DNA from: Syntrophaceticus sp050949745
GTDB lineage: Bacteria > Bacillota > DSM-12270 > Thermacetogeniales > Thermacetogeniaceae
NCBI GenBank assembly: GCA_050949745.1
Contig: JBMNGF010000002.1
Location: forward strand, 62,001 to 126,000
Length of the DNA: 64,000 nucleotides
Direction: 5' to 3'
How positions within the stretch are numbered: position 1 is the stretch's first letter; the number at the start of each line of letters is the position of its first letter. The translations under genes and the position numbers were made by a program. The notes under the pieces are model-generated. The model had not been told where the DNA came from. It saw only the letters and a program-made list of their open reading frames with translations, and ran no database searches. Below, in pieces: positions 16,869-26,583 of this stretch.

Positions 16869-19800
16869 TTATTTCACCCCCTTGTGAATATCACACAAGA
16901 ATGCCTTGTACTCCGGTGTATTGGAGTTGGCACAACCGATATGGGGTGTCAAGCGATTGGCTGGATTACCCTTGGCTATACCCTGGAAGCCGTAGTGCCA
17001 TAGAATACCGAGTTCATGGTATGATTTACCGTTAATACTAAATGGTTTGAAACGAGCTGTCACACAAGCTACAGCTTGAATATGGCCTCTGGCAGATTCA
17101 ATTGTAACAACATCGCCATTGGCGATACCCTTTTCAACAGCAAGTTCCCTACTGATTTCCACAAATACATTAGGCATCAACTCCGCAAGCCAGGGAGTGT
17201 TACGTGTCATGATACCCGCCTGCCAGTGCTCAACAACCCTGTAGGTGGTACCAATAATAGGATACCGGTCAGCTTTCCCCTGCTCGTTCATCGGAGTATC
17301 CCAGATCGTCGCTGCTGGGTTAAACTGTACTGAAGAGAGAGTATTCTCCACCGGGCTTTCCCAGGGCTCATAGTGCTCAGGAAAGGGTCCATCAGCCATT
17401 GGAGCAAACAGACCACCCTTACCGTCATCCTTCATGATAAAGGCCTTATTTCCATCTGGATCTGTGGGTGCATTTTTAACGATAAAGTCAGGCACATCAA
17501 TACTCGCCCAAGCACCATTTTCCCACCAGATGACCTTTTTATCATCTGACCAGGGTTTTCCAGCTGCATCTGCAGAACACCTGTTGTAAACGATCCGTCT
17601 GTTGGCGGGCCAAGCAAATGCCCATTTGGGATAAATTCCGATCCCCGATGGGTCAGTATTATCTCGTGATTGAGTTTTATTTCCCTCTTCTGTGTACATA
17701 CCTGAGTAGATCCATGCACCACAGGATGTAGTACCATCATCCTTGAGATCGGCAAATTTAGCCATCAGCTTTCCTGTTGTCAGGTCATAGCCATTGATCT
17801 CCCGCTGTACCTCATCCAGGAGTTTCTCCCCATCACCTTCTGTATAGTCCCAAGCAAGGTCCTGAATCGGCTTATCCTTGGGATCGCTGCTGTCCTTATA
17901 GAGTTCCCGAATATATTTACCTAGCTCGTAGAAGATCTCCAGGTCAGCCATGGCATCTCCAATCGGATCAGCAGCCGTCCAGCGGAACTGAATCCAGCGC
18001 CCGCTATTGGTAATTGTCCCAGACTTCTCAAAGGATGCTGCTGCAGGCAGGAAGAAGACCTCTGTTTTGATTTTCTTAGGATCAACTCCTGCTTCTTTTT
18101 TCCAAAAGGATGCTGTTTCGGTCTCGAAGAGGTCTGCCGCCACCATCCAATCCAGTTTCTCTAATGCTTTTGTTTCTTTGTTAGCAGCTGGACCGCTCAC
18201 ATAGGGGTTGGATCCAAAAACAAAAGCACCCTTGATAACGCCTTCATACATAGCCTCAAATAAACCGATATGGGTGTAATTGCGGTCAGTTCTCCGCTTA
18301 GGCAAATAATCGTAACAGAAGTCGTTCTCCTTATTAGCTGCATCTCCATAATAAGACTTCAGCATGCTGATCAGCCACTTGGGTGTGTTTACCTTGAAGC
18401 CGGCTGCGGGAGTTTCCTTCTTCAAGTAGCTTTCCAAGTTTGCATATGCCGGATCATTTGTTGGAGCAGCCACATAACCGTTCAAAACATGCATCAGCAA
18501 GCCCATATCACAGGCTCCCTGCACATTGGACTCCCCGCGCATGGCAGTGACACCGCCACCTGGGACCCCAATATTTCCCAACAACAGCTGCAACATAGCA
18601 AAAATTCTTACATTCTCAGAACCTACAGAATGCTGGGTGGTACCCATAGCATACATAATGGTACCAGATTTATCAGGAACACCTGTTGCTGCATAAGTTT
18701 CGGCTACCTTAAGAAACTGGTCTTTAGGGGTTCCAGTTATTCCACATACAGTATCCACATCATAGCGCTCATAGTGTTTCTTCATCAACTGAAAAACACA
18801 GCGTGGATTTTGGAGAGTGGGATCTGTAATCGGATTTCCCTCAGCATCCTTTTTATACTTCCAAGTACTCTGATCGTATTTCCGCTTCTCAGGATCATAA
18901 CCGCTGAAAAGCCCATCCTTAAAATCATACCCGTCTTCGATCACAAAGGGAGCATTTGTGAAATTAACTACATAATCACGGAAAAATAGATTATTATTGA
19001 TTATATAGTTAATCATTCCTCCGATAAATGCAATGTCTGTTCCCGAACGTAGTGGTGCATAAATATCGGATCTTGCCGATGTTCTAGTAAAACGTGGATC
19101 GACATGAATAATTTTGGCCCCTCGTGTTTCTTTAGCCTTCATTAACCATTTAAATGACATTGGATGATTTTCTGCTGCATTACTGCCCATAATCAAGGCA
19201 CAATCGGTATTCTTCAAATCATTCCAATGGTTCGTCATTACGCCTCTACCAAATGATGGTCCCAAACCTGCGACCGTAGACCCGTGTCAGAGACGTGCAC
19301 AGTGTTCGATGTAAACTAACCCAAGAGCCCTCCCTAGCTTAGAATAAAGGTAACATTCCTCATTATCTAATGCCGCTCCCCCTAGAGTCGCAATAGCATC
19401 TGTTCTGTTTACTGTAATCTCAATCTCTTTGTCGGCACCATTTTCATCTTTACCCATAATTTTTTCTTTTCTGATAAAAGTATCGTCCCTAGTTTTTTTG
19501 GCCCTTTTAGCGATCTCCTTAAAGACCCAATCCCAGTCTTTTTCTTCCCAGTGATCGCTGTACGGTGCACGATAAAGAGGTTTGCACATCCGCCGCGGGT
19601 TGTCGTGAAGCTGGAAGACTGATGCTCCCTTTGCACATGTAGCACCCTGGTTAATGGGATTGTCAGGATCCCCCTCAGTATTGATCACCTTTCCATCAGC
19701 AGTTGTATGAACAACCAGACCGCAACCGCACCCGCAATATGGACAAATTGTAGGAACAGGCTTAATATTCTTAATCCTGTATTCCCCCGTTTGCGCCACT

Positions 19801-19886
19801 GCAGGTGTTAGATCAAAACCGAGGACAGGCAGGGTAGCAACCGCAGCGCCTGAAATCTTCAAAAACTCGCGCCTTGTTACTTTCAC
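16869..19886 (-). CDS. Selenocysteine formate dehydrogenase catalytic subunit, Tat-exported
   Basis: Molybdopterin (W or Mo) enzyme that oxidises formate or reduces CO2. An in-frame TGA at 19287-19289 splits it into two apparent frames, but the context ARL-Sec-HG is the FDH active site and a SECIS-like hairpin follows, so it is one CDS of about 1005 residues with Sec at ~200. The N-terminus has a twin-arginine signal (TRREFLK, cleavage near AVAQT) and a [4Fe-4S] site (C48, C51, C55, with a further Cys near 83). GTG 19886 is chosen, since GAGG lies 6 nt upstream; GTG 19898 abuts the Shine-Dalgarno. Export would place the active site outside the membrane, so formate oxidation could feed the quinone pool. 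Confidence 0.93.
19258..19289 (-). promoter_or_regulatory. SECIS element and UGA codon of the formate dehydrogenase gene
   Basis: UGA at 19289-19287. Downstream, GGUC (19275-19272) pairs with GACC (19261-19258) around loop GCAGGUUUGG, optionally extended by a C-G pair leaving AGGUUUG. The core CGGUCGCAGGU closely resembles the E. coli fdhF SECIS core. SelB would bind it to insert selenocysteine. Confidence 0.8.
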
Positions 19887-20059
19887 CGCGTTCCTCACTC
19901 CTTCAATATGAATTTTATTAAACCTAAATTGTTTTAGAATTCACCCCCTTCAAGACAGCAAAACCTACAAAACAGCAAACCTAAAAGAAAGACAATAATC
20001 TTAAATATGGTATTTCTCCATTACTTATAATTTTCCTGCTCTGCTACTACATAAAGTTG

Positions 20060-20830
20060 TCATTCAACCTCTTCACCATTTAATTCATTAAATTTAGCAT
20101 TCCTTTTTTTCGCAACTACTTTAGACACTATAATGCTTACCTCATACAGTACTACCATAGGAGCAGCCATGAGTAGCTGTGATAAGGGATCAGGACCAGG
20201 CGTGAGTACTGCTGCCAGAACAAAAGCTATCACTATGGCATATTTCCTATTGTGTAGTAACCATTGTGGAGTAATCACACCAATTTTGGTAAGGAAATAA
20301 ACAATCAATGGAAACTCAAAAACTAGGCCAAAAGGTATCAAAAAATTCAAACAGAAGGAAAGATACTTACTGATAGTAAGCATGGGTTCAAATTCGCTCG
20401 CCAGGGTAATAAGAACATAAACCGCAAGGGGAAAAATAGTGAAATAAGCAAAAACAACCCCACTCACAAAAAGAATGATCGATATTGGTACAAGTTTATA
20501 TATATATTTTTTTTCATGAGGATAGAGTGCCGGTACAAAAAAGCGCCATGCCTGCCAAAGAAGGACTGGAGCAGCAAGGATAGTGCCGGAAATAAGAGCA
20601 ATTTTAAAGTATGTAAAAATACCCTCGGTTATAGCAGTAAAAACGGGTTTAATTCCTTGTACCGCTAATGGTTTAGTAATAACACCCACAATTTGTTCTA
20701 CAAAAACAAAGGATATGATACTGCAAACAACAATAGCAATTAATGATATTATGATCACTTTTCTTAGCTCTTCTAAATGTTGCAGAATTCCCATTGCCTG
20801 TTCTTCTTGTGTTACATCATTATTTTCCAT
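20060..20830 (-). CDS. tatC: Sec-independent protein translocase TatC
   Basis: 256 residues with six predicted membrane helices and family motifs: HLEELRK near the N-terminus, FVPALYPHEKKY around residue 100, and a F-E-FPL segment near 170. TatC binds twin-arginine signal peptides. It lies 174 nt upstream of the Tat-signal FDH gene, its probable main local substrate. No tatA is seen in the window. Confidence 0.93.
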   Translation of the reverse strand: MENNDVTQEEQAMGILQHLEELRKVIIISLIAIVVCSIISFVFVEQIVGVITKPLAVQGIKPVFTAITEGIFTYFKIALISGTILAAPVLLWQAWRFFVPALYPHEKKYIYKLVPISIILFVSGVVFAYFTIFPLAVYVLITLASEFEPMLTISKYLSFCLNFLIPFGLVFEFPLIVYFLTKIGVITPQWLLHNRKYAIVIAFVLAAVLTPGPDPLSQLLMAAPMVVLYEVSIIVSKVVAKKRNAKFNELNGEEVE

Positions 20831-20853
20831 AATTGTCCTCCTGCAAGGATATT

Positions 20854-21822
20854 TTAGAAGTCTCGGGTTCCAATAAAATCTGTAATTGCTAGCAGTATTT
20901 GTCTAGGTGGCAAATCGGGCAAAAACTCAAGCTGATCCTTTGCTTTCTGGAGATAACTGTCACACAACTGTTGTGTAGCCTTTAATGCCCCAGTTTCCTC
21001 AATTAAAACCAATACTTCATCCCAATCGTTTTCTTTTTTAATATCTTTATTAATAATATCTCGCAGCTGCGTCCCCCTCAATTGATCCTGCAAAGCATAG
21101 ATTACAGGTATGGTGATGATTCCCTGCCTTAAATCACTCCCTACCGGTTTGCCAAAAATATCTTCCGAACCTATAAAATCAAGGATATCATCGGTTATCT
21201 GAAAAGCCATGCCCAGATAGTAGCCATATTTCTTTAAGTGCCATATATGGTTAGAGGGACCATTCCCCATCATGGCTCCGATAGTACAGCAAGCAGAAAT
21301 TAAAAATGCTGTTTTACGCTGAATGCGGCGCAGGTAATGCCGCAATCCAATACTTGCATCACCAATGCTATTGATCTGTTCAATTTCACCTTCACACATC
21401 TCTAGGCTTACTTGAGATAGAATGCGGAGAATCTCCTGGTTACCATACTGGGCTACGATCCTGAGTGCCTGAGCAAAAAGATAATCTCCAGTTTGAAGCG
21501 CAATGGAATCTCCCCATTGGACGCGTACAGTTGGACGCCCGCGACGGGTAGCAGCATTGTCTATTACATCATCATGAACTAATGTTCCCATATGAATAAG
21601 CTCAACAGCCACAGCAAGCTGGCATAAAAGCTGCATTTTATTGTGGAAAAATTTCCCTGATAATAACACAAAAGCAGGTCTCAGTTTCTTCCCCCCTGCC
21701 TCAACAAGGCTTTCAGATGACTCACCCAGCAAAGTCTGTGAGGACAGGGCATATCTGTGGAGTTCTTTTTCAACATAGTCCAGTTCGCTGCTTATTTCCT
21801 GTAGAATACTAGAACACAACAT
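20854..21822 (-). CDS. Polyprenyl diphosphate synthase (HepT-like)
   Basis: Builds long isoprenoid chains for quinones from IPP and an allylic primer. Both aspartate-rich motifs are intact: HDDVID (~81) and QITDDILD (~205), as are the GGKKLRPA and GDYLFA segments. The frame is open to 21864, but ATG 21822 is preferred because the upstream TTG has no Shine-Dalgarno sequence; this gives 322 residues. Chain length cannot be read from sequence. Neighbours are ubiD and a degenerate paralogue, so a menaquinone-type product is likely. Confidence 0.88.
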   Translation of the reverse strand: MLCSSILQEISSELDYVEKELHRYALSSQTLLGESSESLVEAGGKKLRPAFVLLSGKFFHNKMQLLCQLAVAVELIHMGTLVHDDVIDNAATRRGRPTVRVQWGDSIALQTGDYLFAQALRIVAQYGNQEILRILSQVSLEMCEGEIEQINSIGDASIGLRHYLRRIQRKTAFLISACCTIGAMMGNGPSNHIWHLKKYGYYLGMAFQITDDILDFIGSEDIFGKPVGSDLRQGIITIPVIYALQDQLRGTQLRDIINKDIKKENDWDEVLVLIEETGALKATQQLCDSYLQKAKDQLEFLPDLPPRQILLAITDFIGTRDF

Positions 21823-21913
21823 CACACCTACCACCAAACCGATGCATTTTATTAATTCAATCAATTATATATGTAAGCAAAAAAACCTTTTCCTATTAAC
21901 TAATAATTTTTCT

Positions 21914-21929
21914 AACCTTAACAAAGGTT
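21914..21929 (-). terminator. Small hairpin at the ubiD-prenyl synthase junction
   Basis: AACCTT pairs with AAGGTT around a 4-nt loop, overlapping the ubiD stop. Further down, a second AAGGTT followed by more T residues could pair with the same AACCTT, so two exclusive structures are possible. Weak terminator or attenuator at best. Confidence 0.3.
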
Positions 21930-23403
21930 ACTCAATATTCTGCTTATCAAAACCATACTCCTGCCATCTAGATGTAACCAGTTCTTTGATCTCCTCTTTC
22001 ATGACTATTTCATCCGGCCATTCCCTTTGATGCCCTTCATCCTTACCTTTTTTCGTGGCATCAATTCCCACTTTGGAACCATAAGCAGGTAGAGCTGATG
22101 AGTGATCAAGAATTTCCAGTGGGCCCTCTACAAAAAGAAAATCCCTTTTTGGATCGGTGTTATTGTATACTCTCCACCAAACCTCCGACATGTCCTGTAC
22201 ATTGACATGTTCGTCCACAACGATGATCATCTTGGTAAACATCATCTGGCCCATTCCCCAAATGGCAGACATAATTTTTTTGGCCTGACCAGGGTAGCGC
22301 TTCTTTATAGATACTACAGCGCAATTATGAAAGACACCTTCTAATGGGAGATTCATATCTACAATTTCCGGCATAAACAGCCTTAGGATGGGCAGAAATA
22401 TACGTTCGGTTGCTTTGCCTAAATAGCAATCCTCCATGGGAGGCTTGCCCACTATAGTAGCAGGATAGATCGCATCCTTGCGATGAGTGATGCACTCTAT
22501 ATGAAAGACCGGATAATAGTCAGCGAGTGAGTAATATCCCGTATGATCACCAAAGGGTCCCTCCAGTCGCTTTTCGTCCAGGTCGACATAACCTTCCAGA
22601 ACAATCTCAGAGTGAGCAGGCACCTGCAGATCTACTGTCTTGCAATCGACCATTTCCACCGCCTGCTTGCGTAGGAATCCGGCAAATAACATCTCATCAA
22701 TGCCATGGGGAAGAGGTGCCGTTGCAGCGTAAATAGTCGCCGGGTCACCCCCGAGGCTAACCGCTACTTCCATACGCTTACCTATTTTTTGGTGAGCACG
22801 GTAATTTTCCGCCCCATTCTTATGGATATGCCAGTGCATTCCGGTAGTTCTGCCGTCAAAAACCTGCAAACGATACATTCCTAAGTTGCGTCCACCTGTT
22901 TGTGGATCTTTTGTAACAACCAAAGGCAAAGTAATATAGCGGCCACCGTCACCAGGCCAACATTGCAGTATGGGGAAGATGTCCAGAGTAGCCTCTTCAC
23001 CGCGCAAAACCACCTCCTGGCACGGAGCGCTTTTTACTGTTTTTGGCATCCAGGAGCCGATTTCAGCAAGCTGAGGCAGAAACTTTAATTTGTCCCAAAG
23101 ACCTCCCGGCATATTATCCTGAAGCTGAAGCATTTCGGAAATCCTGGCAGCGATTTCATCAAGATCATTTACGCCCAGAGACAATGCCATCCTTTCAAAA
23201 CTTCCAAAGGCGTTAATCAATACTGGACAGGATGCCCCCTTTACATTCTCAAAAAGTAAGGCCGGGCCATCCATTTTACTGATGCGGTCTGTAATCTCTG
23301 TAATCTCTAACACCGGGTCAACCACAGCGTTAATACGCTTCAATAAACCCTTTTTTTCTAAAACCTCAATAAATTCATGTAGATCTCTGTAGGCCGTAAT
23401 CAT
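21928..23403 (-). CDS. UbiD-family decarboxylase
   Basis: Prenylated-FMN-dependent decarboxylase. ATG 23403 (MITAYRDLHEFI) follows GTGAGGG at 5 nt and yields 491 residues, the usual UbiD length; the open frame runs back to 23475. Recognisable motifs: the N-terminal YRDLHEFIEVLE, the MYRLQVFDGRTTGMHW block (~175), the GDPATIYAA segment and EGPFGDHTGYYS (~285). UbiD proteins act in quinone synthesis, including the futalosine route, or on aromatic acids; the adjacent prenyl synthase favours the first. It overlaps the upstream gene by 29 nt. No ubiX partner is seen nearby. Confidence 0.88.
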   Translation of the reverse strand: MITAYRDLHEFIEVLEKKGLLKRINAVVDPVLEITEITDRISKMDGPALLFENVKGASCPVLINAFGSFERMALSLGVNDLDEIAARISEMLQLQDNMPGGLWDKLKFLPQLAEIGSWMPKTVKSAPCQEVVLRGEEATLDIFPILQCWPGDGGRYITLPLVVTKDPQTGGRNLGMYRLQVFDGRTTGMHWHIHKNGAENYRAHQKIGKRMEVAVSLGGDPATIYAATAPLPHGIDEMLFAGFLRKQAVEMVDCKTVDLQVPAHSEIVLEGYVDLDEKRLEGPFGDHTGYYSLADYYPVFHIECITHRKDAIYPATIVGKPPMEDCYLGKATERIFLPILRLFMPEIVDMNLPLEGVFHNCAVVSIKKRYPGQAKKIMSAIWGMGQMMFTKMIIVVDEHVNVQDMSEVWWRVYNNTDPKRDFLFVEGPLEILDHSSALPAYGSKVGIDATKKGKDEGHQREWPDEIVMKEEIKELVTSRWQEYGFDKQNIE

Positions 23404-24289
23404 GATCACCCTCACTATCATTATATTCGGCAGAGCTTTCTTTTTCACTGTTGTTCGAAAAAACTCCTTGTACAAAAGATATCATTTCAAATTTTTTTTG
23501 GGAATCAGGCAGCAAAGACAGCAGTTCAAGCCCCTTATCAAAATACTCATCTGCGGACAGAAGGCTACACTGATTCTTGTATGCCCCGTAAGCTATTCCA
23601 AAGACAGTACCAAAATCCCTTAGAAGCAACTGCTCTTGTTCACTTGCCCCGGAGAACTGACCGCCCAAAGCACATGATTCCCCATAAAACACCCCGTACT
23701 GCTTATAAAGCCATTCCTTGCTCTCATTTTTGTCAGGTTCTTTGTTCTTTATTTTATAAGCCTCACGTATAGCAAAACCTTCACTCATTGTGGTAATCAA
23801 TAAAGCAAATGTTTCTAACAAAAACTGCTGTTTATACTGATTAATCAGATAAAAGAGATGACTTGATAAAAAATCACCTGTTAAAACCAGCATTTGTTTC
23901 TCTTTACGCTGCCCAAGATCCCCTGCCCTATTATGAAACTGGACTCCAAGATATGTTAACTCCATAAATACTGCCAATAGGTATAGTTCTTTGTTCTTTG
24001 AAAAAAGACATCCGCTGCACAGCACCAACCCAGGTGAAAGCAAATATTCATTATCAGATGGATTTAAAAGCTGTTTCAACAGATGGCGTCCTGTCGGACG
24101 GAGAGATCTTTCTAACAGTGAAAAGACTTCCCTTAGATCCTGCTCGATCGGCCTCCATATAGCTGGCAAAACACCGGGCAAAAGAAAAGTGCTTTCCTCC
24201 ATTAACAAGGGGTTCTTTTCAGGACAAGAACCCCTATCTGTCATATATTCATTATTGTTGCATGTCCTATTATCGCTTTTTACATTCAC
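23375..24289 (-). CDS. Degenerate polyprenyl-synthase-like protein
   Basis: 304 residues. Segments in the order of an isoprenyl diphosphate synthase can be traced: LLSPGLVLCSG (like LRPAFVLLSG), LAVFMELTYLGVQFHNRAGDL (like AVELIHMGTLVHDDVID), LVLTGDFLSSHLFYLI (like ALQTGDYLFAQAL) and a GTVFGIAYGAY (like LGMAFQITDD). Both DDxxD motifs are lost, so catalysis is unlikely. It could be a non-catalytic partner of the intact synthase encoded two genes downstream, like heteromeric heptaprenyl synthases. The first 30 residues are low in conservation, so the start is uncertain. Similarity was judged by eye. Confidence 0.55.
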   Translation of the reverse strand: MNVKSDNRTCNNNEYMTDRGSCPEKNPLLMEESTFLLPGVLPAIWRPIEQDLREVFSLLERSLRPTGRHLLKQLLNPSDNEYLLSPGLVLCSGCLFSKNKELYLLAVFMELTYLGVQFHNRAGDLGQRKEKQMLVLTGDFLSSHLFYLINQYKQQFLLETFALLITTMSEGFAIREAYKIKNKEPDKNESKEWLYKQYGVFYGESCALGGQFSGASEQEQLLLRDFGTVFGIAYGAYKNQCSLLSADEYFDKGLELLSLLPDSQKKFEMISFVQGVFSNNSEKESSAEYNDSEGDHDYGLQRST

Positions 24290-24297
24290 AATTTTTA

Positions 24298-25176
24298 TTA
24301 TGCAACTCCTAGTTTCTTTAACATTCCTGCTGGATCAACAAACAATTTCTTCATTCCTAATGAATTTGAATTTATACCTAAAGCCAACCCAATTAGCTGA
24401 GTGAAAAAGGGTATAGGCATCCTATAGCTGATACCATATTTTTTCTCAACAGTTACCTGCCGCATATCAAGGTTTGCCTGACAAAGAGGACAGGCAGCTG
24501 CTATACAATCAGCACCTGCATCCCTGGCAAACCTGAGTATATCATTACATAACTTTGTACAAAGATCCTCATTTGTCACACCGAGGGATGCTCCACAGCA
24601 CTCAGTTTTGTATGGCCATGGAACTGGTTCTGCCCCGAGAGCCCTGATAATGTTATCCATTGACTGTGGATTTTCCGGATCATCGATGAAATTCACCATC
24701 TTAGGTGGCTTAACAAAAAGACATCCATAATAACAGGCAACTTTCAACCCTTTCAGAGGTTTCTTTACTTTTTTCTCGATCTGAGATAGAGTATCCGAAT
24801 TCGAGAAAATATCAATATAATACCTAAGTTTTATCTTACCTGTATAAGGTCGCTCCAGCAAGGAGTTTACCTTTTCTTTTAGATCGTTATCACGGCCAAG
24901 TTCATACTCTACAGCGGCCATTCGGGCATGGCAAGCAGCACAAGGAGCTACTAGTTCTGTCACTGGCAATGTTTCAGCTAAAGCCATGATCCGGGCTGGA
25001 AGAGCAAGAGATAAAAGGTGATCTGTCATATGCGCCGATGATGCGCCACAGCAGTTCCAATCGGGCACCTCAAGAAATTCAATACCTAGGGCCTCTGCAA
25101 CTGCCTCACTGGACATTGCGTACTCAATACCGCCTGTTTCCATTGAACAACCTGGATAGAGTGCATATTTTGCCAC
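24298..25176 (-). CDS. hdrB: HdrB-like heterodisulfide reductase subunit (CCG domains)
   Basis: 292 residues with two CCG (cysteine-rich) domains: C9 with WNCCGASSAH (~42) and CAACHAR (~80), then CYYGCLF (~148), CCGASLG (~194) and CPLCQAN (~232). These bind non-cubane [4Fe-4S] clusters that cleave disulfides in methanogens; in acetogens HdrB-like subunits serve other acceptors. It pairs with hdrC one nucleotide upstream. The HdrA-MvhD partner is encoded 22 kb away next to metVF, so HdrABC-MvhD-MetFV may assemble from two loci. Confidence 0.9.
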   Translation of the reverse strand: MAKYALYPGCSMETGGIEYAMSSEAVAEALGIEFLEVPDWNCCGASSAHMTDHLLSLALPARIMALAETLPVTELVAPCAACHARMAAVEYELGRDNDLKEKVNSLLERPYTGKIKLRYYIDIFSNSDTLSQIEKKVKKPLKGLKVACYYGCLFVKPPKMVNFIDDPENPQSMDNIIRALGAEPVPWPYKTECCGASLGVTNEDLCTKLCNDILRFARDAGADCIAAACPLCQANLDMRQVTVEKKYGISYRMPIPFFTQLIGLALGINSNSLGMKKLFVDPAGMLKKLGVA

Positions 25177-25177
25177 T

Positions 25178-25744
25178 TTATTTTCCCCCCTCTAATGTCT
25201 TTTTGTAAATATTCTTGATTTCTTTGGTTCCTTTGAGACGATGGGGGAACAATGATGCCTTTCCTTTCAACATCATTGGCAATCCAAACTGCATGTCCTT
25301 CATAAAATTACCTGTTTTCATATTGTTTATTGCAGTCATACCTACCTCATAGAGTCGACCAAAATTTTGTACTGTCCACAAAAATGTGTTGTTGAAACTG
25401 ATTACATTCTTTGCATGTTCCACATAGCCCGCCTTGATTGCCTCTTGGCGCAGGACATCCATAACATGAGCCACATCGATATCCCTAATACAGCGAGTTG
25501 TACAGGTATTGCACCCCATGCATACCCAAATTGTTTTGGACTTCAATACCTCTTTTTTCATCCCCAGCATCAACATCCGGATAATTTGATTAGGCGGATA
25601 ATCCATTTCTACAGCGCCAGGGCACCCCCCTGTACACTTAGCACACTGATAGCACTGTCGAATATCCTGGCCACTTTCCTCAATTATCCTGTCAACAAAC
25701 GACCGATTACGATCCATTACCTGAGATAAGTTCACCTCTCCCAT
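25178..25744 (-). CDS. hdrC: HdrC-like ferredoxin subunit of heterodisulfide reductase
   Basis: 188 residues with two [4Fe-4S] motifs, CYQCAKCTGGCP (~32) and CMGCNTCTTRC (~74), which bring electrons from HdrA to HdrB. It ends 1 nt before hdrB. ATG 25744 has a GAGGGGG motif upstream. Neighbouring genes are quinone-type (downstream) and speD (upstream, beyond a terminator). Confidence 0.9.
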   Translation of the reverse strand: MGEVNLSQVMDRNRSFVDRIIEESGQDIRQCYQCAKCTGGCPGAVEMDYPPNQIIRMLMLGMKKEVLKSKTIWVCMGCNTCTTRCIRDIDVAHVMDVLRQEAIKAGYVEHAKNVISFNNTFLWTVQNFGRLYEVGMTAINNMKTGNFMKDMQFGLPMMLKGKASLFPHRLKGTKEIKNIYKKTLEGGK

Positions 25745-25867
25745 AGCGACCCCCTCTTAAAAAGCATATAATCCCTCTTAATCTCTATTCTCCTTTTTCT
25801 CATAAATTCCTCTTTATTAACCAAAACACAAATGATTTTTCTCATCAACCTTGAAATTATTTTTTAT

Positions 25868-25924
25868 AGAAAAAAGAAGCCTGAGATTATATTAAGCCCT
25901 ACACTCGCCCTGTAAGGCTTAATA
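25868..25924 (-). terminator. Terminator after speD
   Basis: A 14-bp stem with one G-T wobble (25890-25903 with 25911-25924) and a 7-nt loop. A T-run follows in the minus direction after about 14 nt (plus-strand A-run 25870-25875). It separates speD from hdrCB. Confidence 0.75.
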
Positions 25925-25961
25925 ATTACCCCTTATGCTTCTTATCAAAAACATCTTCATC

Positions 25962-26348
25962 CTACTGATTAACAACCGCCTTAGGATAAGATGTCATAAC
26001 CCCCCTTTTTATTTCAGTTGCAGTGATATGTTCCGCTTGCAGCATCTTGGAAAGATGCTCACAGGCATCCCAAGGGTTTATCTTATTACCGCAGGTAAAT
26101 ACATCAACCGCAGCATAGCCTAATTCAGGCCATGTATGAATTGTCAAATGGGACTCTGAAATAACTACAACACCACTTACCCCTTGAGGGCTGAATTTAT
26201 GGAAAACACTCTCCCTAACCTCTGCTCCGGCAAAAACCGCTGCTTTGATCATATACTCTTTAACTTTTTCAGGATCATCTAATACATCAAAGGCGCAACC
26301 GCACAATTCGGCTAAAACATGACGCCCCAGAGAGTTGGTATTGGCCAT
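25962..26348 (-). CDS. speD: S-adenosylmethionine decarboxylase proenzyme (SpeD)
   Basis: Makes the aminopropyl donor for spermidine. 128 residues of the short prokaryotic class. Self-cleavage is expected between E and S of VISESHLTIHTWPE (near 63-64), leaving a pyruvoyl on the serine; the catalytic His and Cys (FTCG, ~84) are present. ATG 26348 follows GGGAGG. No speE is seen nearby. A terminator follows the gene. Confidence 0.95.
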   Translation of the reverse strand: MANTNSLGRHVLAELCGCAFDVLDDPEKVKEYMIKAAVFAGAEVRESVFHKFSPQGVSGVVVISESHLTIHTWPELGYAAVDVFTCGNKINPWDACEHLSKMLQAEHITATEIKRGVMTSYPKAVVNQ

Positions 26349-26444
26349 TGCTCAACCTCCCTTGAAAATATCATACAGCTGATTTCAGTCAAAATGATCT
26401 TATTAAATTTTAGCACCTCATAAGGTTTTGTCAACGAATTTCTA

Positions 26445-26580
26445 TCTAGGGTGTCTGGTACCGTTTGCTTGTCAACGGGTCTAGGGTGCCAGGCACCGTT
26501 TGATTTGTTGTCATTTGATTATTCTCTTTCTGACGGTGCCAGGCACCATTCTCGGGCACCATTTTCTCGGCACCCGTTTC
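26445..26580. repeat. Palindromic intergenic repeat, copy 1
   Basis: Contains a partial unit (26445-26468) and a full unit from 26480: TCTAGGGTGCCAGGCACCG, a T-rich spacer (TTTGATTTGTTGTCATTTG), then CGGTGCCAGGCACC, then short GGCACC echoes ending CACCCGTTTCTCC. Each GGTGCCAGGCACC is itself palindromic and the arms can also pair. It abuts the stop of the membrane-protein gene at 26584. A second copy lies at 29156-29244. Confidence 0.85.
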
Positions 26581-26583
26581 TCC

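Noticed and set aside
15687..17003. 438-codon plus-strand open frame across the FDH cytochrome b and Fe-S genes
   Set aside because: It runs antisense over three firmly identified genes and shows no family pattern.
18270..18989. 239-codon plus-strand frame
   Set aside because: Antisense to the formate dehydrogenase catalytic gene; composition typical of shadows.
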